A stretch of DNA of 47,545 bases from assembly GCA_030374765.1 (NCBI GenBank), contig JARGXX010000119.1, positions 1-47,545 of the forward strand. Direction: 5' to 3'. Source of the DNA: Agarophyton chilense (lineage: Eukaryota; Rhodophyta; Florideophyceae; Gracilariales; Gracilariaceae). Under the pieces are notes generated by a model. It worked only from the letters and a program-made list of their open reading frames with translations. It did no database searches and was not told the DNA's origin. Shown piece by piece: positions 9,202 to 20,541 of the stretch (positions are counted from its first letter, which is position 1; every line of letters starts with the position of its first letter). The translations under genes and the position numbers were made by a program.

Positions 9202-10872
9202 GTCCACCCACATAACAACTAGCTGCACGCCGCATAGCAATCGCATATAGATACCTCAAAATAGTGATTGGAAAAACTTCAAGGAAGGCATGACGTGTTG
9301 GTGACTGCACATGTGGTGACAAACCATATTGTATGAATACCACAGCTACCTAAACCGAAGCATTAAGCGCCCTCTGTTTGTTCCCAGTGTCGGTCATGTC
9401 TTGAAAGTGCCTAAAAGTAAGAAGAACATGCAGAAGAGAGTCAAAAGTAAATGCCGGCTTGCTTTATTCACTGCGTGGAGCATTCCGATCGCTGTAATTT
9501 TAGTAGTAACTTCAAGCGCCATATACAGCAATACACAAATGGCAATACTTGCACATGCACTTTTCAATCCAGCTCAGGAAAACACCGAAATAGGGCCACT
9601 CAAATATTGTCCAGGTCCGTCCGTTCTCGCACGTTGAGAACGAGCTGTATGACTCGCGCTTAAAAAGCGTTCGTTGAAGAAGATTGAAACAAGTCTCTCC
9701 TGTTGCAATGCAAAATGGCGTGTGTTGCAACACGCAAATGCCTTTGCCCTTGTGCGGGCTCGACAAATGTACAGCATTGCGAAGAGTGCCTTGAACGTTC
9801 GAAGACGCCTGAAACAGCCCTGTCTAGTATTCGTTAGGCTCTTGACGACGGTTTACGAATAGTGGGCTAGCTGACAGCTTTGCAACTGGCCCGAACGACT
9901 ACCGAGTTAGGCTAGAAGCTAGAGTACTAATAAAAATCCTGACTCGCCTTGGCCTCCATCTCGGACGGCAAGCGACGACCCAGAAGATTCCCAAACTCTA
10001 AAATCACCTTCCCTGAACAACCCGCGCAGTTGGCCGCATTTGCACCACGTCCTTCCTTCCTTCTTACACGGCCTGTACTCTATTACATTAAATCTTCTGT
10101 GTGTGTGAGGAGGATAACTTATCTGACTCATACCATATCAGATCCTGTATCCAACTTTTTTTCGTTTGAAACACCTAGAACAATAGCTGTCCCCAACACA
10201 CGCTTGTCTACAAGCTGCCGTCAACTCATTGCCAGAAACAGAAACGTGTTGCTGTAAGATGTACGCTCAGGGTGGGACATCCATTCTCACAGCCTACAGT
10301 CAGGAGAACATTTCTTGATAACCACAACAATCATTTTTCTTGCTACAGAAATACAGAACTACAAAAGTGATTGCAGCTTTTTCGGGAGTCACTTGTGAGG
10401 AATAGTACATACAGCCTAAACGCCAGCATCCCTCCAGGTAATGTTTACAAGAAAGGGAGGGTTACAAAAGAACCAACGAGACAATCTAGCTCATGGAGAG
10501 CATCTAACTAACTAATGTAGCAAGACGTTTCGCACCATGGCGAAAAGCATACCGGAACTGCTCCGCGCACTTCGAAATCGCAGTTTTAGCCCAGCGTAGT
10601 CCAAATAGCTTTGCACAGCACGCAACTGCGTCCTCATTTGCACAAGCCAAAGGGGCCTGCTTCTCCATTATTCAACCATTCGTCCCACAAAACCAACTGT
10701 TCTGATTGAAGGTACACACCCAAACTAATCCACAGTGACATGAGGTTTGCCAGCAACGTCAACCCTAAATACCTTCTTCTGTTCCAATAAGGAATGCATC
10801 CCAACCCGGCTTCTGAAGGCGTGTATGGCGCTAGAGACGAATGAGGATAACGTCATAGCCCCCGACGATGCA

Positions 10873-10878
10873 TATAAA
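10873..10878 (+). promoter_or_regulatory. TATA box, copy 3
   Basis: TATAAA, 113 bases before the copy 3 ATG. Confidence 0.58.
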
Positions 10879-10985
10879 CTCACATAGACGATTCCATCAC
10901 AGCCATCTCTCCACAATATTCTCACCTGACTGCGCAGCACTGCTACTTACTTTCACTACTACTCTACTAACTTTTGCCCTAACAA

Positions 10986-13913
10986 ATGTCTCCCCTCCGC
11001 TTATTCACTGTCACTGCCTCTCTTTCCGCTCTTCTCGTTATCGTTCTTTCCGCTCATGTATCTCTGGAAGAATCAGACACTTTTATACAAAATCCGAATA
11101 GGGTCGCCACCTTCATGAAGTCTGCGCCTCATGCTTCTTTGTTTGGTAAAGCTGCTGTCACTCCTGCACCGGCAGCTGCTTTCAAACCGGGTATTCACCC
11201 TCGCATTCTTTTTGACGACCACGGATGGCTCCAGCTTTTGGAGCGTTATTCCAACGCCGGTACATTCGACCTGCCCACTTCCTGGTCGTTTTTCAACCGT
11301 CGAGCATCTCGCCACCTCGCCGACTCGAATCCCGTTATAAACACACTGGCTCACATGGAACGCAACGGCGAAACTACACTCTACACAGGAGATGAGGATC
11401 TTTCCTCTTCTTCGCAGCAAGAGCTCGATGCATTGCACCCGCTTGCAAACCATATCATGAACATGTCCGAGGGTTATCATCAGAGCTTCTTCATTTGCGC
11501 GGTGTGGGCCAGCGTGAACGAGAACGTTGTTCAGGAACGGGGTGAAAGAGAGTCATTCATGACCACCACAGTTGACGACTGCGTGAAGGCGTCTGTTGCA
11601 TGGGCAAAAGTGCTCCTCGCCCATCGCGCTGTCAACTGCGCCGGGAAGTGCCCAAATGGAGACGGAGCCCAACGAGCTTTTCTGTGGGACGAAGATCGGT
11701 GGTTCGAAGTGTCCAATGACTGGTTTTCCGCCGGGTCCTCATTGGCACTCACCCTCGATGTTTTGTACGATCGGTTCTCCAGCGACGAACAACGAATTGT
11801 GCTCAGCGCCCTAGCGCTGCTCATGTACAAACAGACGTCGTGGGGAACTGCTCTCCAAAGCTCCCGAAAATCTCCCAACGCCGCCCAGCACCCTCACCGC
11901 ATCTTCAGCAACTGGGCCTTGTATCATGGCCACCTCTACATTACAAACCTGGTCCTTGAGGGCGAGACCAACTTCGACGCATATGCGAGCTCCGTGATGT
12001 CGTCGAGTGGCGACACAGGCTTCAACAGCGGACTCAACCACCGCTTTACCGCCCTCATCGAAGCATACATGACCCACGCTGTGTATCCCGATGGGGCGAC
12101 GTTCGAGGACGCCTACACGTACTTCATCGCGCTTCGCGAAGGATCGCTGGCGCTCGTGGCCGCTGAACGCCGAGGGCTTCGCGTCATGGACACCGATCGC
12201 TTTCGCGGCCTCATCCACAACGTGGCCCAAATGATGGAGCCGTGGCAGTGCGCCCGCATTGTTGGTCACTCGTCGGGCGGCGGCATGTCGTATCCCGCGT
12301 GGGCCGCCCTGTTCAAGTACGCGTATCCTGACGGCGCACTCCCGCAAATGGTGTGGAAGCAAAGGATGGGGAAGCACTTCAAAAACAACAGCCCTTGTCG
12401 CATTCAATGGGGGCAGGTTCTCTTACACGTCACTGTTCTTGGCTTGGAGCACGGAACATCGACGTACGCTGAGTCCCCACAAGGATTGGAGAAGGAGTTT
12501 TTGCAACACTTCCCGCTCTCATACTTCAGCCCCCGTCGGGGACTGCTGATCGCCAGAGGCAGTGAAGCCGAGAACGCCATATACGTGCACTTTGATGCGC
12601 GTCCCGATGCGATATTCCCAGGGCACGACAACGCGGACCGAGGTATATTCACGCTTACCGCTTTCAAAACGGCATGGATTGACGATCACGTGTGGAACAA
12701 GAACATCGATTCCAGAAAGCACTCGCTCATGCACATCGACGGGCTCGCTCAAGATGCGAAGGCGCCCTCCGTAGCCATGGTTGCAGTCGAAGACAATGGG
12801 CGAGAGGTCGTTGCGACGGCCAACTTGACTTACGCATACAACGTGCAGTGGGCAAGAAACTGGCCGTTTGACAAAGCCCCAATGACGGCTGTAACCGTCA
12901 CGCAAGAGGACGGCTCATCGAGGCTAGTCGGAAAGCGCTTCGATATGGCGGAGTATGGACACCCACACGATTTTGGATGGCCCGCCGACGACGACGGAGC
13001 AGATCTGGGATTCACTCGAGATCAATTCAACATGCACGGGGACCCCGATGTTGGATTCAGAGGCATGTGGGTCTGGAAGAGCAACTATCGCGAAGTTTCC
13101 TTGGACTGGATGGTGCGCTCCGTGGTGTTGAACCGAGGAGTTGCAGGACCTGGATTCTTCATGGTTGTTGACTCCACCCGGGTGTCCGGGGGCGCTTCGA
13201 ATCACAAGTTTGAATCGTATCTGATGTTGGGTGATCTGGTGCAAGTAGACGCGGATTCATCGAGCTGCGAGGGTAACACGTGCCGCATTGTTCTGAGCGA
13301 TGAAGGAATTGCCCAGGTCGACATTCACGTGATATCGACAGGACACTCAATATCATACCGCACGGAAGAGTTCACGAGCGACAAGCGGCATGAAAGGCTT
13401 ATCATCCGAAGCGACAACGGGCAAGAGGAGCTCTTCTGGATCGCGTTCCACCCACATATCGGAGAGCCGGAACGATTCTCGATGGATCAGGACCCAAACG
13501 GAACTTCAGTGACAGTGATCTACGACGATGAAGAGTTCCTTTACAGCATTGATTCCGAAACACACGCAGTTGTACAGGGTGACGCGGCTGCAAAAAGCCC
13601 GCTTTCCTCTCCCAGTTCATCCCCAGAACCATCTCCGTCATACAGTGCCTCACCCAGCATTTCCGTATCAACAACGCCGTCTTTGTCTGCTTCGCCGAGC
13701 CCGCAGCCCCCGGCTTCTCAAAGTGCATCTCCACCTCTGTCTTCCTCGATGTTGCCGCTTGTGGCCCATGCCTCAAGCTCTCCATCTCCAAGCCCGTCAA
13801 CTTCTCACGCTCCGACACCAAAGCGCTGGAGACCAAAGTGGTGGCAGAGGCGTAGGTGGTGGAGGCGCAACTGGTGGAGACGTAATAATTCCTCCAAAAT
13901 GTATATTTACTGA
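10986..13913 (+). CDS. Secreted heparinase II/III-like protein, copy 3
   Basis: The 975-residue translation is identical to copy 1 (Met434, Ser296). It has an N-terminal secretion signal, a helical toroid region to about residue 480, a beta-rich region to about 860, the Ser/Pro linker (871-945) and the cationic Trp/Arg tail (946-975). Silent sites are also unchanged, so nothing distinguishes selection on this copy from simple recent duplication. It is transcribed in the same direction as its neighbours, each probably from its own TATA box, since the 1.85-kb spacers make a shared transcript unlikely. Confidence 0.88.
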   Translation: MSPLRLFTVTASLSALLVIVLSAHVSLEESDTFIQNPNRVATFMKSAPHASLFGKAAVTPAPAAAFKPGIHPRILFDDHGWLQLLERYSNAGTFDLPTSWSFFNRRASRHLADSNPVINTLAHMERNGETTLYTGDEDLSSSSQQELDALHPLANHIMNMSEGYHQSFFICAVWASVNENVVQERGERESFMTTTVDDCVKASVAWAKVLLAHRAVNCAGKCPNGDGAQRAFLWDEDRWFEVSNDWFSAGSSLALTLDVLYDRFSSDEQRIVLSALALLMYKQTSWGTALQSSRKSPNAAQHPHRIFSNWALYHGHLYITNLVLEGETNFDAYASSVMSSSGDTGFNSGLNHRFTALIEAYMTHAVYPDGATFEDAYTYFIALREGSLALVAAERRGLRVMDTDRFRGLIHNVAQMMEPWQCARIVGHSSGGGMSYPAWAALFKYAYPDGALPQMVWKQRMGKHFKNNSPCRIQWGQVLLHVTVLGLEHGTSTYAESPQGLEKEFLQHFPLSYFSPRRGLLIARGSEAENAIYVHFDARPDAIFPGHDNADRGIFTLTAFKTAWIDDHVWNKNIDSRKHSLMHIDGLAQDAKAPSVAMVAVEDNGREVVATANLTYAYNVQWARNWPFDKAPMTAVTVTQEDGSSRLVGKRFDMAEYGHPHDFGWPADDDGADLGFTRDQFNMHGDPDVGFRGMWVWKSNYREVSLDWMVRSVVLNRGVAGPGFFMVVDSTRVSGGASNHKFESYLMLGDLVQVDADSSSCEGNTCRIVLSDEGIAQVDIHVISTGHSISYRTEEFTSDKRHERLIIRSDNGQEELFWIAFHPHIGEPERFSMDQDPNGTSVTVIYDDEEFLYSIDSETHAVVQGDAAAKSPLSSPSSSPEPSPSYSASPSISVSTTPSLSASPSPQPPASQSASPPLSSSMLPLVAHASSSPSPSPSTSHAPTPKRWRPKWWQRRRWWRRNWWRRNNSSKMYIY

Positions 13914-13973
13914 TTTGTATAGCTAGCTTTGGTGGATGATGTGGAATCAAACTAACTCCCACCTAACTCTGTA

Positions 13974-13979
13974 AATAAA
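13974..13979 (+). terminator. AATAAA polyadenylation signal, copy 3
   Basis: AATAAA, 60 bases after the copy 3 stop codon. Confidence 0.5.
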
Positions 13980-15650
13980 GTCCACCCACATAACAACTAG
14001 CTGCACGCCGCATAGCAATCGCATATAGATACCTCAAAATAGTGATTGGAAAAACTTCAAGGAAGGCATGACGTGTTGGTGACTGCACATGTGGTGACAA
14101 ACCATATTGTATGAATACCACAGCTACCTAAACCGAAGCATTAAGCGCCCTCTGTTTGTTCCCAGTGTCGGTCATGTCTTGAAAGTGCCTAAAAGTAAGA
14201 AGAACATGCAGAAGAGAGTCAAAAGTAAATGCCGGCTTGCTTTATTCACTGCGTGGAGCATTCCGATCGCTGTAATTTTAGTAGTAACTTCAAGCGCCAT
14301 ATACAGCAATACACAAATGGCAATACTTGCACATGCACTTTTCAATCCAGCTCAGGAAAACACCGAAATAGGGCCACTCAAATATTGTCCAGGTCCGTCC
14401 GTTCTCGCACGTTGAGAACGAGCTGTATGACTCGCGCTTAAAAAGCGTTCGTTGAAGAAGATTGAAACAAGTCTCTCCTGTTGCAATGCAAAATGGCGTG
14501 TGTTGCAACACGCAAATGCCTTTGCCCTTGTGCGGGCTCGACAAATGTACAGCATTGCGAAGAGTGCCTTGAACGTTCGAAGACGCCTGAAACAGCCCTG
14601 TCTAGTATTCGTTAGGCTCTTGACGACGGTTTACGAATAGTGGGCTAGCTGACAGCTTTGCAACTGGCCCGAACGACTACCGAGTTAGGCTAGAAGCTAG
14701 AGTACTAATAAAAATCCTGACTCGCCTTGGCCTCCATCTCGGACGGCAAGCGACGACCCAGAAGATTCCCAAACTCTAAAATCACCTTCCCTGAACAACC
14801 CGCGCAGTTGGCCGCATTTGCACCACGTCCTTCCTTCCTTCTTACACGGCCTGTACTCTATTACATTAAATCTTCTGTGTGTGTGAGGAGGATAACTTAT
14901 CTGACTCATACCATATCAGATCCTGTATCCAACTTTTTTTCGTTTGAAACACCTAGAACAATAGCTGTCCCCAACACACGCTTGTCTACAAGCTGCCGTC
15001 AACTCATTGCCAGAAACAGAAACGTGTTGCTGTAAGATGTACGCTCAGGGTGGGACATCCATTCTCACAGCCTACAGTCAGGAGAACATTTCTTGATAAC
15101 CACAACAATCATTTTTCTTGCTACAGAAATACAGAACTACAAAAGTGATTGCAGCTTTTTCGGGAGTCACTTGTGAGGAATAGTACATACAGCCTAAACG
15201 CCAGCATCCCTCCAGGTAATGTTTACAAGAAAGGGAGGGTTACAAAAGAACCAACGAGACAATCTAGCTCATGGAGAGCATCTAACTAACTAATGTAGCA
15301 AGACGTTTCGCACCATGGCGAAAAGCATACCGGAACTGCTCCGCGCACTTCGAAATCGCAGTTTTAGCCCAGCGTAGTCCAAATAGCTTTGCACAGCACG
15401 CAACTGCGTCCTCATTTGCACAAGCCAAAGGGGCCTGCTTCTCCATTATTCAACCATTCGTCCCACAAAACCAACTGTTCTGATTGAAGGTACACACCCA
15501 AACTAATCCACAGTGACATGAGGTTTGCCAGCAACGTCAACCCTAAATACCTTCTTCTGTTCCAATAAGGAATGCATCCCAACCCGGCTTCTGAAGGCGT
15601 GTATGGCGCTAGAGACGAATGAGGATAACGTCATAGCCCCCGACGATGCA

Positions 15651-15656
15651 TATAAA
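15651..15656 (+). promoter_or_regulatory. TATA box, copy 4
   Basis: TATAAA, 113 bases before the copy 4 ATG. Confidence 0.58.
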
Positions 15657-15763
15657 CTCACATAGACGATTCCATCACAGCCATCTCTCCACAATATTCT
15701 CACCTGACTGCGCAGCACTGCTACTTACTTTCACTACTACTCTACTAACTTTTGCCCTAACAA

Positions 15764-18691
15764 ATGTCTCCCCTCCGCTTATTCACTGTCACTGCCTCTC
15801 TTTCCGCTCTTCTCGTTATCGTTCTTTCCGCTCATGTATCTCTGGAAGAATCAGACACTTTTATACAAAATCCGAATAGGGTCGCCACCTTCATGAAGTC
15901 TGCGCCTCATGCTTCTTTGTTTGGTAAAGCTGCTGTCACTCCTGCACCGGCAGCTGCTTTCAAACCGGGTATTCACCCTCGCATTCTTTTTGACGACCAC
16001 GGATGGCTCCAGCTTTTGGAGCGTTATTCCAACGCCGGTACATTCGACCTGCCCACTTCCTGGTCGTTTTTCAACCGTCGAGCATCTCGCCACCTCGCCG
16101 ACTCGAATCCCGTTATAAACACACTGGCTCACATGGAACGCAACGGCGAAACTACACTCTACACAGGAGATGAGGATCTTTCCTCTTCTTCGCAGCAAGA
16201 GCTCGATGCATTGCACCCGCTTGCAAACCATATCATGAACATGTCCGAGGGTTATCATCAGAGCTTCTTCATTTGCGCGGTGTGGGCCAGCGTGAACGAG
16301 AACGTTGTTCAGGAACGGGGTGAAAGAGAGTCATTCATGACCACCACAGTTGACGACTGCGTGAAGGCGTCTGTTGCATGGGCAAAAGTGCTCCTCGCCC
16401 ATCGCGCTGTCAACTGCGCCGGGAAGTGCCCAAATGGAGACGGAGCCCAACGAGCTTTTCTGTGGGACGAAGATCGGTGGTTCGAAGTGTCCAATGACTG
16501 GTTTTCCGCCGGGTCCTCATTGGCACTCACCCTCGATGTTTTGTACGATCGGTTCTCCAGCGACGAACAACGAATTGTGCTCAGCGCCCTAGCGCTGCTC
16601 ATGTACAAACAGACGTCGTGGGGAACTGCTCTCCAAAGCTCCCGAAAATCTCCCAACGCCGCCCAGCACCCTCACCGCATCTTCAGCAACTGGGCCTTGT
16701 ATCATGGCCACCTCTACATTACAAACCTGGTCCTTGAGGGCGAGACCAACTTCGACGCATATGCGAGCTCCGTGATGTCGTCGAGTGGCGACACAGGCTT
16801 CAACAGCGGACTCAACCACCGCTTTACCGCCCTCATCGAAGCATACATGACCCACGCTGTGTATCCCGATGGGGCGACGTTCGAGGACGCCTACACGTAC
16901 TTCATCGCGCTTCGCGAAGGATCGCTGGCGCTCGTGGCCGCTGAACGCCGAGGGCTTCGCGTCATGGACACCGATCGCTTTCGCGGCCTCATCCACAACG
17001 TGGCCCAAATGATGGAGCCGTGGCAGTGCGCCCGCATTGTTGGTCACTCGTCGGGCGGCGGCATGTCGTATCCCGCGTGGGCCGCCCTGTTCAAGTACGC
17101 GTATCCTGACGGCGCACTCCCGCAAATGGTGTGGAAGCAAAGGATGGGGAAGCACTTCAAAAACAACAGCCCTTGTCGCATTCAATGGGGGCAGGTTCTC
17201 TTACACGTCACTGTTCTTGGCTTGGAGCACGGAACATCGACGTACGCTGAGTCCCCACAAGGATTGGAGAAGGAGTTTTTGCAACACTTCCCGCTCTCAT
17301 ACTTCAGCCCCCGTCGGGGACTGCTGATCGCCAGAGGCAGTGAAGCCGAGAACGCCATATACGTGCACTTTGATGCGCGTCCCGATGCGATATTCCCAGG
17401 GCACGACAACGCGGACCGAGGTATATTCACGCTTACCGCTTTCAAAACGGCATGGATTGACGATCACGTGTGGAACAAGAACATCGATTCCAGAAAGCAC
17501 TCGCTCATGCACATCGACGGGCTCGCTCAAGATGCGAAGGCGCCCTCCGTAGCCATGGTTGCAGTCGAAGACAATGGGCGAGAGGTCGTTGCGACGGCCA
17601 ACTTGACTTACGCATACAACGTGCAGTGGGCAAGAAACTGGCCGTTTGACAAAGCCCCAATGACGGCTGTAACCGTCACGCAAGAGGACGGCTCATCGAG
17701 GCTAGTCGGAAAGCGCTTCGATATGGCGGAGTATGGACACCCACACGATTTTGGATGGCCCGCCGACGACGACGGAGCAGATCTGGGATTCACTCGAGAT
17801 CAATTCAACATGCACGGGGACCCCGATGTTGGATTCAGAGGCATGTGGGTCTGGAAGAGCAACTATCGCGAAGTTTCCTTGGACTGGATGGTGCGCTCCG
17901 TGGTGTTGAACCGAGGAGTTGCAGGACCTGGATTCTTCATGGTTGTTGACTCCACCCGGGTGTCCGGGGGCGCTTCGAATCACAAGTTTGAATCGTATCT
18001 GATGTTGGGTGATCTGGTGCAAGTAGACGCGGATTCATCGAGCTGCGAGGGTAACACGTGCCGCATTGTTCTGAGCGATGAAGGAATTGCCCAGGTCGAC
18101 ATTCACGTGATATCGACAGGACACTCAATATCATACCGCACGGAAGAGTTCACGAGCGACAAGCGGCATGAAAGGCTTATCATCCGAAGCGACAACGGGC
18201 AAGAGGAGCTCTTCTGGATCGCGTTCCACCCACATATCGGAGAGCCGGAACGATTCTCGATGGATCAGGACCCAAACGGAACTTCAGTGACAGTGATCTA
18301 CGACGATGAAGAGTTCCTTTACAGCATTGATTCCGAAACACACGCAGTTGTACAGGGTGACGCGGCTGCAAAAAGCCCGCTTTCCTCTCCCAGTTCATCC
18401 CCAGAACCATCTCCGTCATACAGTGCCTCACCCAGCATTTCCGTATCAACAACGCCGTCTTTGTCTGCTTCGCCGAGCCCGCAGCCCCCGGCTTCTCAAA
18501 GTGCATCTCCACCTCTGTCTTCCTCGATGTTGCCGCTTGTGGCCCATGCCTCAAGCTCTCCATCTCCAAGCCCGTCAACTTCTCACGCTCCGACACCAAA
18601 GCGCTGGAGACCAAAGTGGTGGCAGAGGCGTAGGTGGTGGAGGCGCAACTGGTGGAGACGTAATAATTCCTCCAAAATGTATATTTACTGA
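15764..18691 (+). CDS. Secreted heparinase II/III-like protein, copy 4
   Basis: The 975-residue translation is identical to copies 1 and 3. It carries the full set of family-like segments (HPRILF 71-76, NW 309-310, YPDG 367-370, PGHDNAD 545-551) and both C-terminal low-complexity parts. Together with copies 3, 5 and 6 it forms a block with no variants that I could find, the most homogeneous part of the array. The assignment to the heparinase II/III-like fold rests on motif resemblance, and the substrate is not shown by the sequence. Confidence 0.88.
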   Translation: MSPLRLFTVTASLSALLVIVLSAHVSLEESDTFIQNPNRVATFMKSAPHASLFGKAAVTPAPAAAFKPGIHPRILFDDHGWLQLLERYSNAGTFDLPTSWSFFNRRASRHLADSNPVINTLAHMERNGETTLYTGDEDLSSSSQQELDALHPLANHIMNMSEGYHQSFFICAVWASVNENVVQERGERESFMTTTVDDCVKASVAWAKVLLAHRAVNCAGKCPNGDGAQRAFLWDEDRWFEVSNDWFSAGSSLALTLDVLYDRFSSDEQRIVLSALALLMYKQTSWGTALQSSRKSPNAAQHPHRIFSNWALYHGHLYITNLVLEGETNFDAYASSVMSSSGDTGFNSGLNHRFTALIEAYMTHAVYPDGATFEDAYTYFIALREGSLALVAAERRGLRVMDTDRFRGLIHNVAQMMEPWQCARIVGHSSGGGMSYPAWAALFKYAYPDGALPQMVWKQRMGKHFKNNSPCRIQWGQVLLHVTVLGLEHGTSTYAESPQGLEKEFLQHFPLSYFSPRRGLLIARGSEAENAIYVHFDARPDAIFPGHDNADRGIFTLTAFKTAWIDDHVWNKNIDSRKHSLMHIDGLAQDAKAPSVAMVAVEDNGREVVATANLTYAYNVQWARNWPFDKAPMTAVTVTQEDGSSRLVGKRFDMAEYGHPHDFGWPADDDGADLGFTRDQFNMHGDPDVGFRGMWVWKSNYREVSLDWMVRSVVLNRGVAGPGFFMVVDSTRVSGGASNHKFESYLMLGDLVQVDADSSSCEGNTCRIVLSDEGIAQVDIHVISTGHSISYRTEEFTSDKRHERLIIRSDNGQEELFWIAFHPHIGEPERFSMDQDPNGTSVTVIYDDEEFLYSIDSETHAVVQGDAAAKSPLSSPSSSPEPSPSYSASPSISVSTTPSLSASPSPQPPASQSASPPLSSSMLPLVAHASSSPSPSPSTSHAPTPKRWRPKWWQRRRWWRRNWWRRNNSSKMYIY

Positions 18692-18751
18692 TTTGTATAG
18701 CTAGCTTTGGTGGATGATGTGGAATCAAACTAACTCCCACCTAACTCTGTA

Positions 18752-18757
18752 AATAAA
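18752..18757 (+). terminator. AATAAA polyadenylation signal, copy 4
   Basis: AATAAA, 60 bases after the copy 4 stop codon. Confidence 0.5.
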
Positions 18758-20428
18758 GTCCACCCACATAACAACTAGCTGCACGCCGCATAGCAATCGC
18801 ATATAGATACCTCAAAATAGTGATTGGAAAAACTTCAAGGAAGGCATGACGTGTTGGTGACTGCACATGTGGTGACAAACCATATTGTATGAATACCACA
18901 GCTACCTAAACCGAAGCATTAAGCGCCCTCTGTTTGTTCCCAGTGTCGGTCATGTCTTGAAAGTGCCTAAAAGTAAGAAGAACATGCAGAAGAGAGTCAA
19001 AAGTAAATGCCGGCTTGCTTTATTCACTGCGTGGAGCATTCCGATCGCTGTAATTTTAGTAGTAACTTCAAGCGCCATATACAGCAATACACAAATGGCA
19101 ATACTTGCACATGCACTTTTCAATCCAGCTCAGGAAAACACCGAAATAGGGCCACTCAAATATTGTCCAGGTCCGTCCGTTCTCGCACGTTGAGAACGAG
19201 CTGTATGACTCGCGCTTAAAAAGCGTTCGTTGAAGAAGATTGAAACAAGTCTCTCCTGTTGCAATGCAAAATGGCGTGTGTTGCAACACGCAAATGCCTT
19301 TGCCCTTGTGCGGGCTCGACAAATGTACAGCATTGCGAAGAGTGCCTTGAACGTTCGAAGACGCCTGAAACAGCCCTGTCTAGTATTCGTTAGGCTCTTG
19401 ACGACGGTTTACGAATAGTGGGCTAGCTGACAGCTTTGCAACTGGCCCGAACGACTACCGAGTTAGGCTAGAAGCTAGAGTACTAATAAAAATCCTGACT
19501 CGCCTTGGCCTCCATCTCGGACGGCAAGCGACGACCCAGAAGATTCCCAAACTCTAAAATCACCTTCCCTGAACAACCCGCGCAGTTGGCCGCATTTGCA
19601 CCACGTCCTTCCTTCCTTCTTACACGGCCTGTACTCTATTACATTAAATCTTCTGTGTGTGTGAGGAGGATAACTTATCTGACTCATACCATATCAGATC
19701 CTGTATCCAACTTTTTTTCGTTTGAAACACCTAGAACAATAGCTGTCCCCAACACACGCTTGTCTACAAGCTGCCGTCAACTCATTGCCAGAAACAGAAA
19801 CGTGTTGCTGTAAGATGTACGCTCAGGGTGGGACATCCATTCTCACAGCCTACAGTCAGGAGAACATTTCTTGATAACCACAACAATCATTTTTCTTGCT
19901 ACAGAAATACAGAACTACAAAAGTGATTGCAGCTTTTTCGGGAGTCACTTGTGAGGAATAGTACATACAGCCTAAACGCCAGCATCCCTCCAGGTAATGT
20001 TTACAAGAAAGGGAGGGTTACAAAAGAACCAACGAGACAATCTAGCTCATGGAGAGCATCTAACTAACTAATGTAGCAAGACGTTTCGCACCATGGCGAA
20101 AAGCATACCGGAACTGCTCCGCGCACTTCGAAATCGCAGTTTTAGCCCAGCGTAGTCCAAATAGCTTTGCACAGCACGCAACTGCGTCCTCATTTGCACA
20201 AGCCAAAGGGGCCTGCTTCTCCATTATTCAACCATTCGTCCCACAAAACCAACTGTTCTGATTGAAGGTACACACCCAAACTAATCCACAGTGACATGAG
20301 GTTTGCCAGCAACGTCAACCCTAAATACCTTCTTCTGTTCCAATAAGGAATGCATCCCAACCCGGCTTCTGAAGGCGTGTATGGCGCTAGAGACGAATGA
20401 GGATAACGTCATAGCCCCCGACGATGCA

Positions 20429-20434
20429 TATAAA
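20429..20434 (+). promoter_or_regulatory. TATA box, copy 5
   Basis: TATAAA, 113 bases before the copy 5 ATG. Confidence 0.58.
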
Positions 20435-20541
20435 CTCACATAGACGATTCCATCACAGCCATCTCTCCACAATATTCTCACCTGACTGCGCAGCACTGCT
20501 ACTTACTTTCACTACTACTCTACTAACTTTTGCCCTAACAA

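Larger units (their letters stand above)
9136..10985 (+). repeat. Intergenic spacer 2-3 (1,850 bp)
   Basis: By reading it appears identical to the spacer at 4358-6207. It holds the same hairpin, palindrome, poly(A) signal and downstream TATA box, and no supported gene. Confidence 0.8.
13914..15763 (+). repeat. Intergenic spacer 3-4 (1,850 bp)
   Basis: Same content as the reference spacer. I saw no private change and no gene. Confidence 0.8.
18692..20541 (+). repeat. Intergenic spacer 4-5 (1,850 bp)
   Basis: Same content as the reference spacer, with no private change seen and no gene. Confidence 0.8.
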